Shown: piece after piece, positions 1 to 8,066 of the stretch
Position numbering within the stretch: the first letter of the stretch is position 1
How the letters are laid out: each line of letters begins with the position of its first letter
Assembly: GCA_046583095.1 (NCBI GenBank)
Contig: JAYGDB010000172.1
Span: 1 to 46,564, forward strand
Source of the DNA: JAJDAN01 sp046583095
GTDB lineage: Bacteria > Myxococcota_A > UBA9160 > UBA4427
Direction: 5' to 3'
DNA: 46,564 nt
Made by a program: the position numbers and the translations under genes
Notes under the pieces: generated by a model
What the model was told of the DNA's origin: nothing
What the model saw: only the letters and a program-made list of their open reading frames with translations
Databases searched by the model: none

Positions 1-131
1 GTCATGTGCAGGCGCTTCATCGCGATGATCTCGAGCCCACTGGCTTCGATGCACTGCAGGATCGCGCCGGTGGCCTGCTTGGCGACGGCGTCGGGCTTGA
101 TGATTGCGAACGTTCGTTCGAGATCGGCCAT
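1..131 (-). CDS. ndk: Nucleoside diphosphate kinase, N-terminal part (runs off the window)
   Basis: Reading the minus strand from an ATG at 131-129 gives MADLERTFAIIKPDAVAK and then about 25 more residues to the window edge. The ERTFAIIKPDAV start is the hallmark N-terminus of nucleoside diphosphate kinase, which transfers the gamma phosphate of ATP to other NDPs to balance nucleotide pools in the cytoplasm. Only 43 codons are visible, so the catalytic His (normally near residue 117) is outside the window. It lies 59 nt downstream of the quinone oxidoreductase gene on the same strand and may be its distal operon partner or have its own promoter. AGGAG about 12 nt before the ATG is a plausible ribosome binding site. 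Identification is firm; completeness cannot be judged. Confidence 0.9.
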   Translation of the reverse strand, partial: MADLERTFAIIKPDAVAKQATGAILQCIEASGLEIIAMKRLHM

Positions 132-190
132 AGGGGTTCGAGGGCTCCTGCTCTCCCGGGGCGTCGGGGAGCCGTACGGTATCCGGCGCT

Positions 191-1171
191 TCAGCCGACT
201 TCAAGAATGATCTTGCCGAAGTGGGTGCTCGCCTTCATGAGTCGATGGGCTTCGGCCGCCTCGGCCAGGGGAAAGACGGTGTCGACGATGGGACGGACGG
301 CGCCCGAGCGAAGCGATTCACCGAAGGTCCGGAGAAACCCACTCACGACACCCGCCTTCTGCTTCTCCGACAGCGCTCGCAATGTCGAACCGATCACCTG
401 TAGCCGCCGCAGCATCAGTCCGCTGAGGTTGATCTCGGTCTTCGCGCCCCCCATCAACCCGATCAGGACCAGTCTTCCTTCGAGGGCGAGGCACGCGAGG
501 TTCTTCGCGAGGTAGGAGGCGCCGATCGAGTCGAGGACGAGGTCGACCCCGTGGCCTTCCATGACTTGCTCCACGACCCGGGCGAAGTCGTCTTCGTTGT
601 AGTTGGCGGCCGCGTCGGCCCCCAGGTCGAGACAGCGCTGGCACTTCTCCGCCGTTCCCGCCGTCACGATGACCGTGCCCTGCCAGGCCTTCACGAGCTG
701 GATCGTCGCCGTCCCGATCCCGCTCCCACCCCCGTGCACGAGCACCGAGCCACCGACGGGCAGCTCACCGAGCTGCCAGACGTTCCGGTAGACGGTCAGC
801 ATCACCTCGGGGAGGGCCGCGCCCTCGACATAGGAGAGACCGTCGGGAATCGCCATGACGCTATCGGCAGCGACGACGGCCTCCGCCGCGTAGCCGCCAC
901 CCGGCAGCAGGGCCATCACGCGGTCCCCGGGCTTCCAAGCTGCGACGTCATCCGCCACCGCGACGACCTCGCCGGCGCACTCGAGGCCGATGATCTCGGA
1001 CGCACCCGGCGGCGGTGGATACAGACCCTGTCGCTGGAGCAGATCGCCGCGGTTCACTCCGGCCGCCCGGGTTGCAATCCGGATCGAGCCGAGCCGCAGC
1101 GCGGGAGCCGAAACGTCGCCGAGCTTCAGGACGCTCTCGTCCCCCGGCGCATCGACGACGATTGCCTGCAC
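191..1171 (-). CDS. NAD(P)H:quinone oxidoreductase, PIG3 (TP53I3)-like, zinc-independent MDR family
   Basis: A 326-residue medium-chain dehydrogenase/reductase. The N-terminal GroES-like half carries GVNRGDLLQRQGLYPPPPG, characteristic of the PIG3/quinone oxidoreductase branch. The nucleotide-binding half has VLVHGGGSGIGTATIQ, a glycine-rich NADPH site, and the C-terminus runs into FGKIILEV. No structural or catalytic zinc cysteines are seen. The expected reaction is NADPH-dependent reduction of quinones or enones, in the cytoplasm. The open frame extends upstream, but I start it at GTG 1171 because this overlaps the TAG stop of the acyl-CoA dehydrogenase by one base (TAGTG), implying translational coupling, and because the family begins with this sequence. 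In this operon it may handle an unsaturated or electrophilic intermediate of acyl-CoA catabolism; that role is inference. Confidence 0.88.
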   Translation of the reverse strand: MQAIVVDAPGDESVLKLGDVSAPALRLGSIRIATRAAGVNRGDLLQRQGLYPPPPGASEIIGLECAGEVVAVADDVAAWKPGDRVMALLPGGGYAAEAVVAADSVMAIPDGLSYVEGAALPEVMLTVYRNVWQLGELPVGGSVLVHGGGSGIGTATIQLVKAWQGTVIVTAGTAEKCQRCLDLGADAAANYNEDDFARVVEQVMEGHGVDLVLDSIGASYLAKNLACLALEGRLVLIGLMGGAKTEINLSGLMLRRLQVIGSTLRALSEKQKAGVVSGFLRTFGESLRSGAVRPIVDTVFPLAEAAEAHRLMKASTHFGKIILEVG

Positions 1172-2346
1172 TATGACAGATCCGCGCGCGTGTAATCGAA
1201 CAACCCGCGGGCGATGATCAGGCGCTGGATCTCGCCCGTGCCTTCGTAGATATCGGTGATACGGCAATCGCGCATCCACTTCTCCAGCAGGTGCTCGTGC
1301 GAAATTCCCATCGGGCCGAGCAGCTCCACACAACCCTGGGTGATCACTCGCACGGCCGATCCCGCGTGGGCCTTACAGATCGACGACTCCATGTTGTTCG
1401 GCTGGCCCTCTCCCGCAAGCCAGGTGCAGTTCATCGTGGTGAGCTCGGAGGCCTCGGAGAGCGCCTCGAACCGCATGAACTTCTCTGCGACTGCCGACTG
1501 AGCGCCGATTGCGCTGCCGTACTCGAGCTCGATGCCCGCCTTCTCGAGCTGTTCGCGTGTGAAGTCGAGAGCCGCTCTGGCGAGACCGAGGCCCATCGCG
1601 GCCGTGAGGGGGCGGGTCATGTTGAAGGTCTTCATGACGCCGCGGAAGCCCCCGGAGCTCTTCTTCGGCACGCTCTCGTCCCCGCCGAGCAGGTTGCCAC
1701 GCGGGATGCGGCAGTCCCGAAAGACGTAGCAGGCCGTATCGTCAGAGCGGATGCCGAGCTTCTTCTCCTTGTGGGGAACCTCGAAGCCGGGTGTGCCCTT
1801 TTCGACGAAGAACGACTTGATGCCCGCACGGCCCGCGGACTTGTCGATCGTCGCCCACAGCACGACGCCACCGGCGCGGATGCCCGTCGTCACGAAGATC
1901 TTCTCGCCATTCAGCACCCACTCATCGCCGTCGAGGACCGCAGTGGTCGAGACCATCGACGGATCTGAACCACAACCCGGCTCGGTGATGGCCATCGAGA
2001 GCATGAGATGACTCCACTTCTTCTGCTGCTCGGGCGTGCCGGCCGCAGCGAGCGCAGCGTTGCCGAGCCCGCCGCCCTTGCCCTGGCGCAGGCGCACCGA
2101 GTAATCGCCCCAGAACTGGCCGATGGCCTGGAGAACCATCAGCACGGGTTGCGAGGTGTCGGACTCACCCGGCGACGGAAGCGGCTCCTGGTTCGCGTAG
2201 AAGTCGGCCGCCTCGGGCAGCTCGTCCGGCGGGAACTCTCCCTCGTTGTCGTCGTAGTAGCGCGCGTACTTGCGGCAGATGAGGGCGGCTTCCCGCGTAC
2301 GGTCTAGCTGGGCCTGGTCGTATGGGGTCAAGCTGAAGTCGATCAT
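1171..2346 (-). CDS. Acyl-CoA dehydrogenase (FAD, first of two in the operon)
   Basis: A 391-residue acyl-CoA dehydrogenase family protein expected to form trans-2-enoyl-CoA using FAD and pass electrons to ETF. The middle beta-domain motif MAITEPGCGSDPSM is present, and the C-terminal helical domain ends with RDCRITDIYEGTGEIQRLIIARGL. The E of YEGTGEIQ aligns with the catalytic Glu of MCAD-type enzymes, so it is probably active. The start is ATG 2346, with GGAG 7 nt upstream. The N-terminus is slightly atypical for the family but the length is normal. It lies 52 nt after the second dehydrogenase gene and overlaps the oxidoreductase start, so all three are likely cotranscribed. Substrate chain type (fatty, branched or steroid side chain) cannot be read from sequence alone. 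Confidence 0.9.
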   Translation of the reverse strand: MIDFSLTPYDQAQLDRTREAALICRKYARYYDDNEGEFPPDELPEAADFYANQEPLPSPGESDTSQPVLMVLQAIGQFWGDYSVRLRQGKGGGLGNAALAAAGTPEQQKKWSHLMLSMAITEPGCGSDPSMVSTTAVLDGDEWVLNGEKIFVTTGIRAGGVVLWATIDKSAGRAGIKSFFVEKGTPGFEVPHKEKKLGIRSDDTACYVFRDCRIPRGNLLGGDESVPKKSSGGFRGVMKTFNMTRPLTAAMGLGLARAALDFTREQLEKAGIELEYGSAIGAQSAVAEKFMRFEALSEASELTTMNCTWLAGEGQPNNMESSICKAHAGSAVRVITQGCVELLGPMGISHEHLLEKWMRDCRITDIYEGTGEIQRLIIARGLFDYTRADLS

Positions 2347-2398
2347 GCTGTCTCCGATGAATTCTCGAGGTTCGTGGGGTGTGCGCGGGAGCGGGAGG

Positions 2399-3493
2399 CT
2401 AGAGAGCCAGCGTTCCTTCCATCACACCCAGGCTGCGAGCGTTGCGGAACCACATCTCCACGGGATGCTCCCGGATGAAACCGTGGCCGCCGAGGGTCTG
2501 GATCCCGTTGTCGCTGACCCAGAGGGATTTTTCGGCGCAGTAGCTGCGCATGAGGTGGGCGTGGCGTGTCACGTCGAGGTCCTGCTCGAGCTGACTCGCT
2601 GCCTTCCAGAGCATCAGGCGCATGGCATCGGTCTCGATGCGCATGTCCGAGAGACGGAACGCGATGGCCTGCTTCTTCGCGATCGGCTCGCCGAAGGCGA
2701 CGCGGTCCTTCGCGTACGGGACGCAGTACTCGAGCACGGCACGAGAGACGCCGACCATCACGGCGCTGAGGGCCGCCCGCGATCCGTCGAGGATCCGGCG
2801 GACGTCGGCACCCGCGTCTCCACCGAGACGCGCCTGCTTGGGAACCTCGACGCGCTCGAGCTCGAGCCCCACGGTCGTGAGCGCCTTGAGGCCGAGGTTC
2901 TTCTCGGGCTCGGAGATCGTCAGACCATCGGCGTCGCATGGAACGATGAAGGCGTCTTGGCGCTCGCCGTTGCGGGCGGTAACGAGGAAGTGACTGGCCT
3001 GACTGCCGAGGGGAACAAGCGACTTGGCGCCGGAGATTACGAAGATGTCGTCCTTCGCCTCGGCAACGGTGTGGGGGTTCGAGGCATCGAAAAACGCCGA
3101 GGGCTCGATCACTGCCAGAGAGGCGGCATGGAAGTTCTCGCTGCAGAAGAGGGGCAGGAGATCCCGTTTCTGCTCCTCGCTACCAAGGTCGAGGATCGCG
3201 TTCGCAAAACCGCTGGGGGCGATCGCCGCCGTCGCGAGGGTCGCATCGCCGAAGGCCAGCTCCTCCAGAACGATCGCGTTCGTCACGCACGCACGCTCCT
3301 CCCCTCCCCCGCCGTAGGTCTCGGGGATCTGGGTCGACGTGAGACCGAGGTCCCAGACGCCCTGGAGGAAGTCAGCGGGAATCTCCGCAGCCTCGTCGCA
3401 GTCGCGCGCGATGGGTCGGATGGCCTGCTCGGCGAACTCGCGCATCGCTTCGCGAACCATCTCCTGCTCTTCAGTGAGTCCGAATGAAATCAC
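2399..3493 (-). CDS. Acyl-CoA dehydrogenase (second paralogue in the operon)
   Basis: A 364-residue acyl-CoA dehydrogenase. It has the N-terminal helical domain (FGLTEEQEMVREAMREF), a divergent middle domain in which the usual ITEP motif is replaced by LAVIEPSAFFD, and a C-terminal domain with LGGHGFIREHPVEMWFRNARSLGVMEGT. The E in VMEGT occupies the catalytic-base position. The divergent ITEP motif and short C-terminus suggest it could work as one half of a heteromeric enzyme, as in the alpha2beta2 FadE pairs of steroid catabolism; with its adjacent paralogue this is attractive but unproven. The start is GTG 3493, chosen because AAGGAGA lies 5-6 nt upstream. It follows the HxlR-SCP2 gene by 30 nt on the same strand. 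Confidence 0.88.
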   Translation of the reverse strand: MISFGLTEEQEMVREAMREFAEQAIRPIARDCDEAAEIPADFLQGVWDLGLTSTQIPETYGGGGEERACVTNAIVLEELAFGDATLATAAIAPSGFANAILDLGSEEQKRDLLPLFCSENFHAASLAVIEPSAFFDASNPHTVAEAKDDIFVISGAKSLVPLGSQASHFLVTARNGERQDAFIVPCDADGLTISEPEKNLGLKALTTVGLELERVEVPKQARLGGDAGADVRRILDGSRAALSAVMVGVSRAVLEYCVPYAKDRVAFGEPIAKKQAIAFRLSDMRIETDAMRLMLWKAASQLEQDLDVTRHAHLMRSYCAEKSLWVSDNGIQTLGGHGFIREHPVEMWFRNARSLGVMEGTLAL

Positions 3494-3523
3494 GAGCTTC
3501 TCCTTCGTGGGGCCCTGTCCGCC

Positions 3524-4234
3524 CTAGCCCACCGGGCTCGAGCGATGAATCTGGTGGAAGTAGTGGTCCATCGCGTCGTCCGCACCTTCCTTGGTCATGG
3601 CGCCGCTGCGAATGAGATCGCGGGCATCGGCACGGCCGAGCGCCAGCGCACACCAGGTCTTGGCGTCGGCCGTGTAACGAACGTCGGCGCCCTCGGCGAA
3701 GTCCGGCCGCACCGTACACTGGCCCTTGTGGATGCGAATCGTCCAGACACCTCCGCCGGGGCCGGCAAGCCGGAGTTCGAACGTGACGTCCGCGTCGACG
3801 GCGTTCTCTTCGCGCAGCAGGAACGGCAGGGACTCGATAATCGACTGCGGGGAGGTCTCGGTGAACTGGTCCGAGTCGATCTGGAGCGCCTGGCTCCCGT
3901 GCCGCGTGTACCAGCGGGCGATCGACGCAACGATCGGCTCGAGGGAGCGGCCGAGTTCGGTGATCGTGTAGCCGCCCCGGACCCCCGCGAGACTTTCGAC
4001 GAAACCCTGCTCCATCAGGTCCTTGAGGCGACTCGAAAGGACCCGCGGCGCGATCCCGGTTCGCACACGCAGCTCCTGAAAGCCCTTGACGCCCAGCATC
4101 AGGTGCCGGACGAGCACCAGGCTCCAGCGGTCCCCGATCGCGTCCAGGGTGCGGGCCACGGGGTCGTAGATGGCACCGGGACGCGGGATCACCCGGGGTC
4201 CCGACGACTCGAAGGGGGTGGGAGGAGTGGCCAC
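3524..4234 (-). CDS. HxlR-family winged-helix regulator fused to an SCP2-like lipid-binding domain
   Basis: A 236-residue protein with two parts. Residues about 23-115 are an HxlR-type winged helix (DAIGDRWSLVLVRHLMLG, then RVLSSRLKDLMEQGFV and GGYTITELGRSLEPI), which binds DNA as a dimer. Residues about 125-236 look like an SCP2/sterol-carrier-like domain (FELRLAGPGGGVWTIRIHKG, then YTADAKTWCALALGRADAR). HxlR regulators usually sense small molecules or redox; an SCP2 domain suggests binding of a lipid or acyl-CoA ligand. It is the first gene of the acyl-CoA dehydrogenase operon and probably regulates it and itself through the palindrome at 4260-4287. The start is GTG 4234 by frame and family length; no strong Shine-Dalgarno site precedes it. 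Ligand identity is unknown. Confidence 0.85.
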   Translation of the reverse strand: MATPPTPFESSGPRVIPRPGAIYDPVARTLDAIGDRWSLVLVRHLMLGVKGFQELRVRTGIAPRVLSSRLKDLMEQGFVESLAGVRGGYTITELGRSLEPIVASIARWYTRHGSQALQIDSDQFTETSPQSIIESLPFLLREENAVDADVTFELRLAGPGGGVWTIRIHKGQCTVRPDFAEGADVRYTADAKTWCALALGRADARDLIRSGAMTKEGADDAMDHYFHQIHRSSPVG

Positions 4235-4259
4235 GGTCTCAGGTATCTAACAAATATGG

Positions 4260-4287
4260 TATCAGTATTCAAATAATACTTGTGATA
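4260..4287. promoter_or_regulatory. AT-rich palindromic operator upstream of the HxlR-SCP2 operon
   Basis: AGTATT (4264-4269) and AATACT (4275-4280) form a perfect inverted repeat around CAAAT, flanked by an outer TATCA (4260-4264) and TGATA (4283-4287) pair offset by a base or two. This is the most AT-rich segment of the neighbourhood and sits 26-53 nt upstream of the regulator start codon. HxlR proteins bind such AT-rich dyads. Binding by this regulator is inferred from position only. Confidence 0.55.
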
Positions 4288-4367
4288 TGGCCGGATCCCC
4301 GCAGATCTCCTCTGCAGCCACTGCTGTCGCCTTTCTGGCCACGAGCCCAGCCTGCGCGAGCCTGGAA

Positions 4368-4396
4368 TTGCCCCGGGTTCGCCCGGCACCTACGCT
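4368..4396 (+). promoter_or_regulatory. Candidate promoter of RNase P RNA
   Basis: TTGCCC (4368-4373), a 17-nt spacer, and TACGCT (4391-4396) resemble sigma-70 -35 and -10 boxes. The predicted start near 4403 is just ahead of the 5' strand of RNase P helix P1 at 4408. The fit in spacing and position is good; the hexamers are only moderate matches. Confidence 0.45.
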
Positions 4397-4407
4397 CGGC
4401 GCCGCCG

Positions 4408-4827
4408 GAGGTGGACGGAGGATCGCCGGCGGACACGAACCGTCCGTGGGAGGAAAGTCCGGGCTCCATAGGGTGCAGAAGTCGGTAACGCCGACCCGGG
4501 GCAACTCGAGGGAAAGCGCAACAGAAATTACACCGCCGATGGCTTGCTGACTCGTTCAGCTCGCACAGGTAAGGGTGAAATCGTGGGGTAAGAGCCCACG
4601 CGCGACAGCCGGGTGACCGGCGGCGAGGCAAGCCCTTCTGGGAGCAAACTCGAATAGGGGCACTGGTTGAGGGTGACCCGCCCGAAGCGCTCGCGATCAG
4701 TTCGTGTGGCGCCAGTGTCCGGGTGAGAGCGCTCGAGCGGCGTGGCAACGCGTCGCCTAGATGAATGATCCTCGCCGGCGAGGGGGCAACCGCTCGTCGG
4801 GACAGGACCCGGCTTACAGTCCACTTC
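4408..4827 (+). ncRNA. rnpB: RNase P catalytic RNA (type A)
   Basis: About 420 nt carrying the conserved RNase P RNA blocks in order: AGGAAAGTCCGGGCTCC (from 4451, the 5' strand of P4), ACAGAAA (4521-4527), GGGTGAAA with GGTAAGAGCCCAC, and near the 3' end GACAGGACCCGGCTTACAG. The ends pair as helix P1: GAGGTGGAC (4408-4416) with GTCCACTTC (4819-4827). It cleaves 5' leaders from pre-tRNAs with the RnpA protein. The last conserved block reads ACAGGACCC where most bacteria have ACAGAACCC. Exact processed ends are uncertain by a few nt. Short open frames crossing this region are spurious. Confidence 0.95.
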
Positions 4828-4902
4828 GTGGCGTGGAGACACACCGCGAACCCTCGGGAAGAAGCGCAAGCCACGCCCGAGGCGCTCCGACAGGGAACCG
4901 AC

Positions 4903-4947
4903 GGTCAGGCCCGGGAGCCCGCGCGAGCGAGCTCCCGGGCCGCCGAC
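4903..4947. terminator. Strong GC hairpin between rnpB and the converging gene
   Basis: GGCCCGGGAGC (4908-4918) and GCTCCCGGGCC (4931-4941) form a perfect 11-bp stem with a 12-nt loop, extended by GGTC/GACC at the base (4903-4906 with 4944-4947). It lies between the 3' end of RNase P RNA and the stop of the converging acetyltransferase gene. No T-tract follows on either strand, so intrinsic termination is uncertain; it could also be an RNA end-protecting structure. Confidence 0.5.
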
Positions 4948-4995
4948 CAGCGGTTCGCGCGCGACCCGGCTTTGCTGCCCGAAATCGCCGCCTGG

Positions 4996-6075
4996 CTACA
5001 CATCCCGGCGCATGCAGTGGAGGAGCGCGCGGCGCGCTTCCGGGTAGTCGGCCCACTTCTCCGCAGGTATCTGCTCGCGGTCCACCTGCTGGAATCCGTG
5101 GCGCTCGAAGAACGCCTTGACGCGATCCGAGGTGGTGCATGCGAACACGTACGCAAAGCCGTCTTCGGCCGCGCACTCGAGAGCGAAGCGCACGAGGTGA
5201 CCGCCTACACCCTCTCCGACAAAACGCGTGAGGGTATAGAGCGAGCTGATTTCGCCGCATCCGGAAGCTGGGTGCGGCACCAGGGCACCGATTCCGGCGA
5301 GGTAGCGTCCCTCGACGAAGACCCCGAAGGCATTGGCAAGGATCGCTTCGAGCTGGTCCGGCGTACGCTCCACGAGGTAGCCCTCGATGACGCCGCGCTG
5401 GATCAGCCGGTCGGCGGCGTCGAACTCGTCGAGGGATAGCTTGCGAACGTCGAGGTAACGCTCACGTGCGAAGAAGGTGCCGGAACCCTCGAAGCTGAAG
5501 AGTTCGTCCGAGAGACCAGCCAGGCTGCACAGGTTCACGGCTGGAAGCCCAGCGGCCAACATGACACGGATCTCCTCGAACAGGGAGCGACGAGCAGGGG
5601 TCAGCGTGTCGCTCCCGAGAAGCGTGTCGAGCCCCGCGACATCCACCAGGGAGACCCGCTCGCCTTGCCCGGCCTTCAGGGGACCGTCGGGGTCGAGCCA
5701 GATCAGCTTCGCGAGGCGCAACTGCAGAACCACCTGGCGACTCAGGGACGCCAGGGAGGCATCTACGGGAGCCGCGACCCCTACCCGTGGGTCGTCGCGG
5801 ATCCAGCGCCAGAGCCTTCCGATCCAGCCGGGATCGTCGACATCGAGAACGCGGTTGCAGCCGATCTTCTCGAGGAGCGCGCCATCCGTCGAGAAGACGA
5901 TGACCCGTGTTCGATTCGCCTCGAGGTCTGCCAGCACGACCTCGAACAGCGCGAGCTCTTCCGGCGTCGCGGCGGGCAGCGCAAAGGCAAGGGTGCGCCC
6001 ACGGAACTCTGCCAGGTAGAAGTCCCGCTCCGAGAAGCCGTTCGCAATCTCTGAGCCGTCAACAGGGGTCGTCAT
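4996..6075 (-). CDS. N-acetylglutamate synthase-like protein: degenerate amino-acid-kinase domain plus GNAT domain
   Basis: About 359 residues from ATG 6075; an in-frame ATG at 6096 would add 7. The C-terminal 140 residues are a GNAT acetyltransferase with GEISSLYTLTRFVGEGVGG, FACTTSDRVKAFFERHGF and EKWADYPEARR, as in ArgA-type N-acetylglutamate synthases. The N-terminal region resembles the amino-acid-kinase fold (FYLAEFRGRTLAFALP) but lacks the Lys-Gly-Gly-type signature and is shorter than in a full 440-residue ArgA. The likely role is acetylation of glutamate with acetyl-CoA, the first step of arginine synthesis, consistent with argC elsewhere in the window. The kinase-like part would be regulatory. 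Neither candidate start has a convincing Shine-Dalgarno site. It converges on rnpB and diverges from the SLC13 permease. Confidence 0.75.
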   Translation of the reverse strand: MTTPVDGSEIANGFSERDFYLAEFRGRTLAFALPAATPEELALFEVVLADLEANRTRVIVFSTDGALLEKIGCNRVLDVDDPGWIGRLWRWIRDDPRVGVAAPVDASLASLSRQVVLQLRLAKLIWLDPDGPLKAGQGERVSLVDVAGLDTLLGSDTLTPARRSLFEEIRVMLAAGLPAVNLCSLAGLSDELFSFEGSGTFFARERYLDVRKLSLDEFDAADRLIQRGVIEGYLVERTPDQLEAILANAFGVFVEGRYLAGIGALVPHPASGCGEISSLYTLTRFVGEGVGGHLVRFALECAAEDGFAYVFACTTSDRVKAFFERHGFQQVDREQIPAEKWADYPEARRALLHCMRRDV

Positions 6076-6154
6076 GCTCGCCGCAGTTTGACGCATTCCG
6101 ACTCAGCTGCACGCTCTGTCCGCCCGCAGGCATAGCCTGTATCGTGCGGCGCGG

Positions 6155-7927
6155 ATGGACTGGCAGATCGCCTACACGCTTGCGGTCGTGCTTATCGCGC
6201 TGGGCGCGATGGTCCGGCAGATCGCCGCCCCCGACCTGGTGCTGATGGCAGCCCTGTTCTCGCTCGCCATCGTCGGAATCCTCACCCCGGCCGAGACCTT
6301 CGCGGGCTTCGCGAACCCGGCGGTCGCCACGATCGGGGCGCTATTCATGGTCTCTGCCGCGCTCCGGGAGACCGGGGCACTCGACCTGAGCATTGGCCAG
6401 TTCCTGGCCCGTGCACGGGGGCTGATCCCGGGCGCGGCGCGGATTACGCTGCCGGTGGCATCGCTGTCGGCATTCCTCAACAACGCCCCCATCGTCGCCA
6501 TGATGACCCCCTCTGTCATCGACTGGGCCAAACGAAACAATCTGTCGCCCAGCCGACTTCTCATCCCGCTCAGTTACGCGTCCATCCTGGGGAGCATTAC
6601 GACCATCATCGGGACTAGCACCAACCTGACGGTCGCCGGCCTGATCACCGACGCCGGGATGGCGCCGATGGGCTTCTTCGAGCTCCTGCCCGTCGGTCTC
6701 CCGATCTGTGCAGTCGGCCTCGTGTATCTGATCTTCCTGGCCCCACGTCGGCTCCCCGACCGCGTCAGTCCCGGAGAGCACCTGGGCGAGCGCCGGCGGG
6801 AGTACATCGCATCGATGCAGGTGCAGGCCGACTGCCCTCTGGTGGACCAGTCCGTAGAGGAAGCCGGGCTCCGGCAACTCCCCGGGCTCTTCCTCTTCGA
6901 GATCGAGCGTCAAGGGCGCACGATCGCTCCGGTCTCCCCGGACGACGTGATCCGCTCCGGCGATCGACTGTCGTTCGCCGGTGTCGTCTCGACGATCATC
7001 GAGCTACAGCGGATCCGAGGCCTGCTACCGATCAGCGAGGACGAGGCGCCGATGTCCAGCGATCCGTCGCATCGGCTTGCAGAAGCGGTCATCTCGAGCT
7101 CTTCGCCCCTCGTCGGCTCGAGCGTCCGGAACTCGAACTTCCGAACCGTCTACGACGCCGCAGTGATTGGCGTGCATCGCAACGGCGAACGCGTGCCGGG
7201 CAAGATCGGAGAAATCGTGCTGCGTCCGGGGGACACGCTGCTGTTGCAGTGCGCGCTGGGCTTCTACCGCGCACATCGTCACAGCGCCGACTTCTATCTG
7301 GTGAGCGAAATCGGAGGGGGCACGAAGCCCCGCTATGAACGAGCGCGCTTGGCACTGGCCGTGCTCGTGGTGATGGTCGCGTGCGTCGCGACCGGCCTGC
7401 TTCCCATCGCGATCGCCGCGTTCATCGCGGCTGGCGTCCTGATCGCCACGCGCTGTCTGACCGGCCCGCAGGCGCGCCGAAGCGTCGACTGGTCGATCCT
7501 CGTCGTGATCGGAGCCGGCCTCGGAGTGGCCAGCGCGATGCAGAAGACCGGCGCAGCGGCCCTGGTTGCCCGTCACCTCGTCGATGGCATCGGGGACCTC
7601 GGCCCCCTCGCCGCCCTGGCGGTGATCTACCTGACGTGTCTGCTGATGGCCGAGATGCTCCACCACAACGCAGCGGTGGCGATCATGTTTCCGATCGCCG
7701 TGGCGACTGCGAATCATGTCGGGGCCGATCCGCGCGGCTTCGTGATGGCCGTCGCAGTGGCGTCCTGCTGCGCGTTCGCCTCCCCGGTGACGTACCAGAC
7801 CCACCTGATCGTCTACGGCCCGGGTGGCTACCGGTTTACCGACTTCGTAAAGGTCGGTCTCCCTCTCGACGCCCTATGTGCCGTCGTCGCAATCGCGACG
7901 ATCCCGTCGATCTGGCCATTCGCGTAG
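6155..7927 (+). CDS. SLC13/DASS-type permease with two internal TrkA-C (RCK_C) domains
   Basis: A 590-residue inner-membrane protein. The N-terminal about 200 residues hold several transmembrane helices with LSAFLNNAPIVAMMTP and TIIGTSTNLTVAGL, the paired NAP and SxTN motifs that bind Na+ and anion in the DASS/SLC13 fold. Residues about 205-385 are soluble and contain two TrkA-C-like repeats (around VDQSVEEAGLRQLPGLFLFEIERQG and VGSSVRNSNFRTVYDAAVIGVHRNG shown only in part here by key residues). The C-terminal half repeats the membrane fold (MLHHNAAVAIMFPIA). Family substrates include sulfate, dicarboxylates and other anions; RCK_C domains usually bind a ligand and gate transport. Transcribed divergently from the acetyltransferase. 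The start is ATG 6155, with a TATCGT -10-like box ending 9 nt upstream. Confidence 0.86.
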   Translation: MDWQIAYTLAVVLIALGAMVRQIAAPDLVLMAALFSLAIVGILTPAETFAGFANPAVATIGALFMVSAALRETGALDLSIGQFLARARGLIPGAARITLPVASLSAFLNNAPIVAMMTPSVIDWAKRNNLSPSRLLIPLSYASILGSITTIIGTSTNLTVAGLITDAGMAPMGFFELLPVGLPICAVGLVYLIFLAPRRLPDRVSPGEHLGERRREYIASMQVQADCPLVDQSVEEAGLRQLPGLFLFEIERQGRTIAPVSPDDVIRSGDRLSFAGVVSTIIELQRIRGLLPISEDEAPMSSDPSHRLAEAVISSSSPLVGSSVRNSNFRTVYDAAVIGVHRNGERVPGKIGEIVLRPGDTLLLQCALGFYRAHRHSADFYLVSEIGGGTKPRYERARLALAVLVVMVACVATGLLPIAIAAFIAAGVLIATRCLTGPQARRSVDWSILVVIGAGLGVASAMQKTGAAALVARHLVDGIGDLGPLAALAVIYLTCLLMAEMLHHNAAVAIMFPIAVATANHVGADPRGFVMAVAVASCCAFASPVTYQTHLIVYGPGGYRFTDFVKVGLPLDALCAVVAIATIPSIWPFA

Positions 7928-7995
7928 CCACAAGCGCAGCCTCGACTTGACGGCGCTCGAAACTCCCCGCAGGGCTACCTGTAGATTGCCTTAGA

Positions 7996-8017
7996 GATCT
8001 CCCCGAGAGGGGGGATC
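7996..8017 (+). terminator. GAGA-capped hairpin after the permease gene
   Basis: GATCTCCCC (7996-8004) pairs with GGGGGGATC (8009-8017), allowing one U-G wobble, around a GAGA (GNRA) tetraloop. It lies about 70 nt past the permease stop. No T-run follows, so it may be a terminator helped by Rho or a structural 3' end. Confidence 0.4.
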
Positions 8018-8039
8018 CACCCGGAATACGATTGTCAAG

Positions 8040-8066
8040 TTGACGTAGGCCATTTCGTGATACTCT
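8040..8066 (+). promoter_or_regulatory. Candidate promoter for the sigma factor gene
   Basis: TTGACG (8040-8045) and an extended -10 TGATACTCT (hexamer TACTCT at 8061-8066) with a 15-nt spacer. The spacer is short, but TGn before the -10 can compensate. It predicts a start near 8073, leaving a leader of about 370 nt before the sigma factor start codon. Confidence 0.35.
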
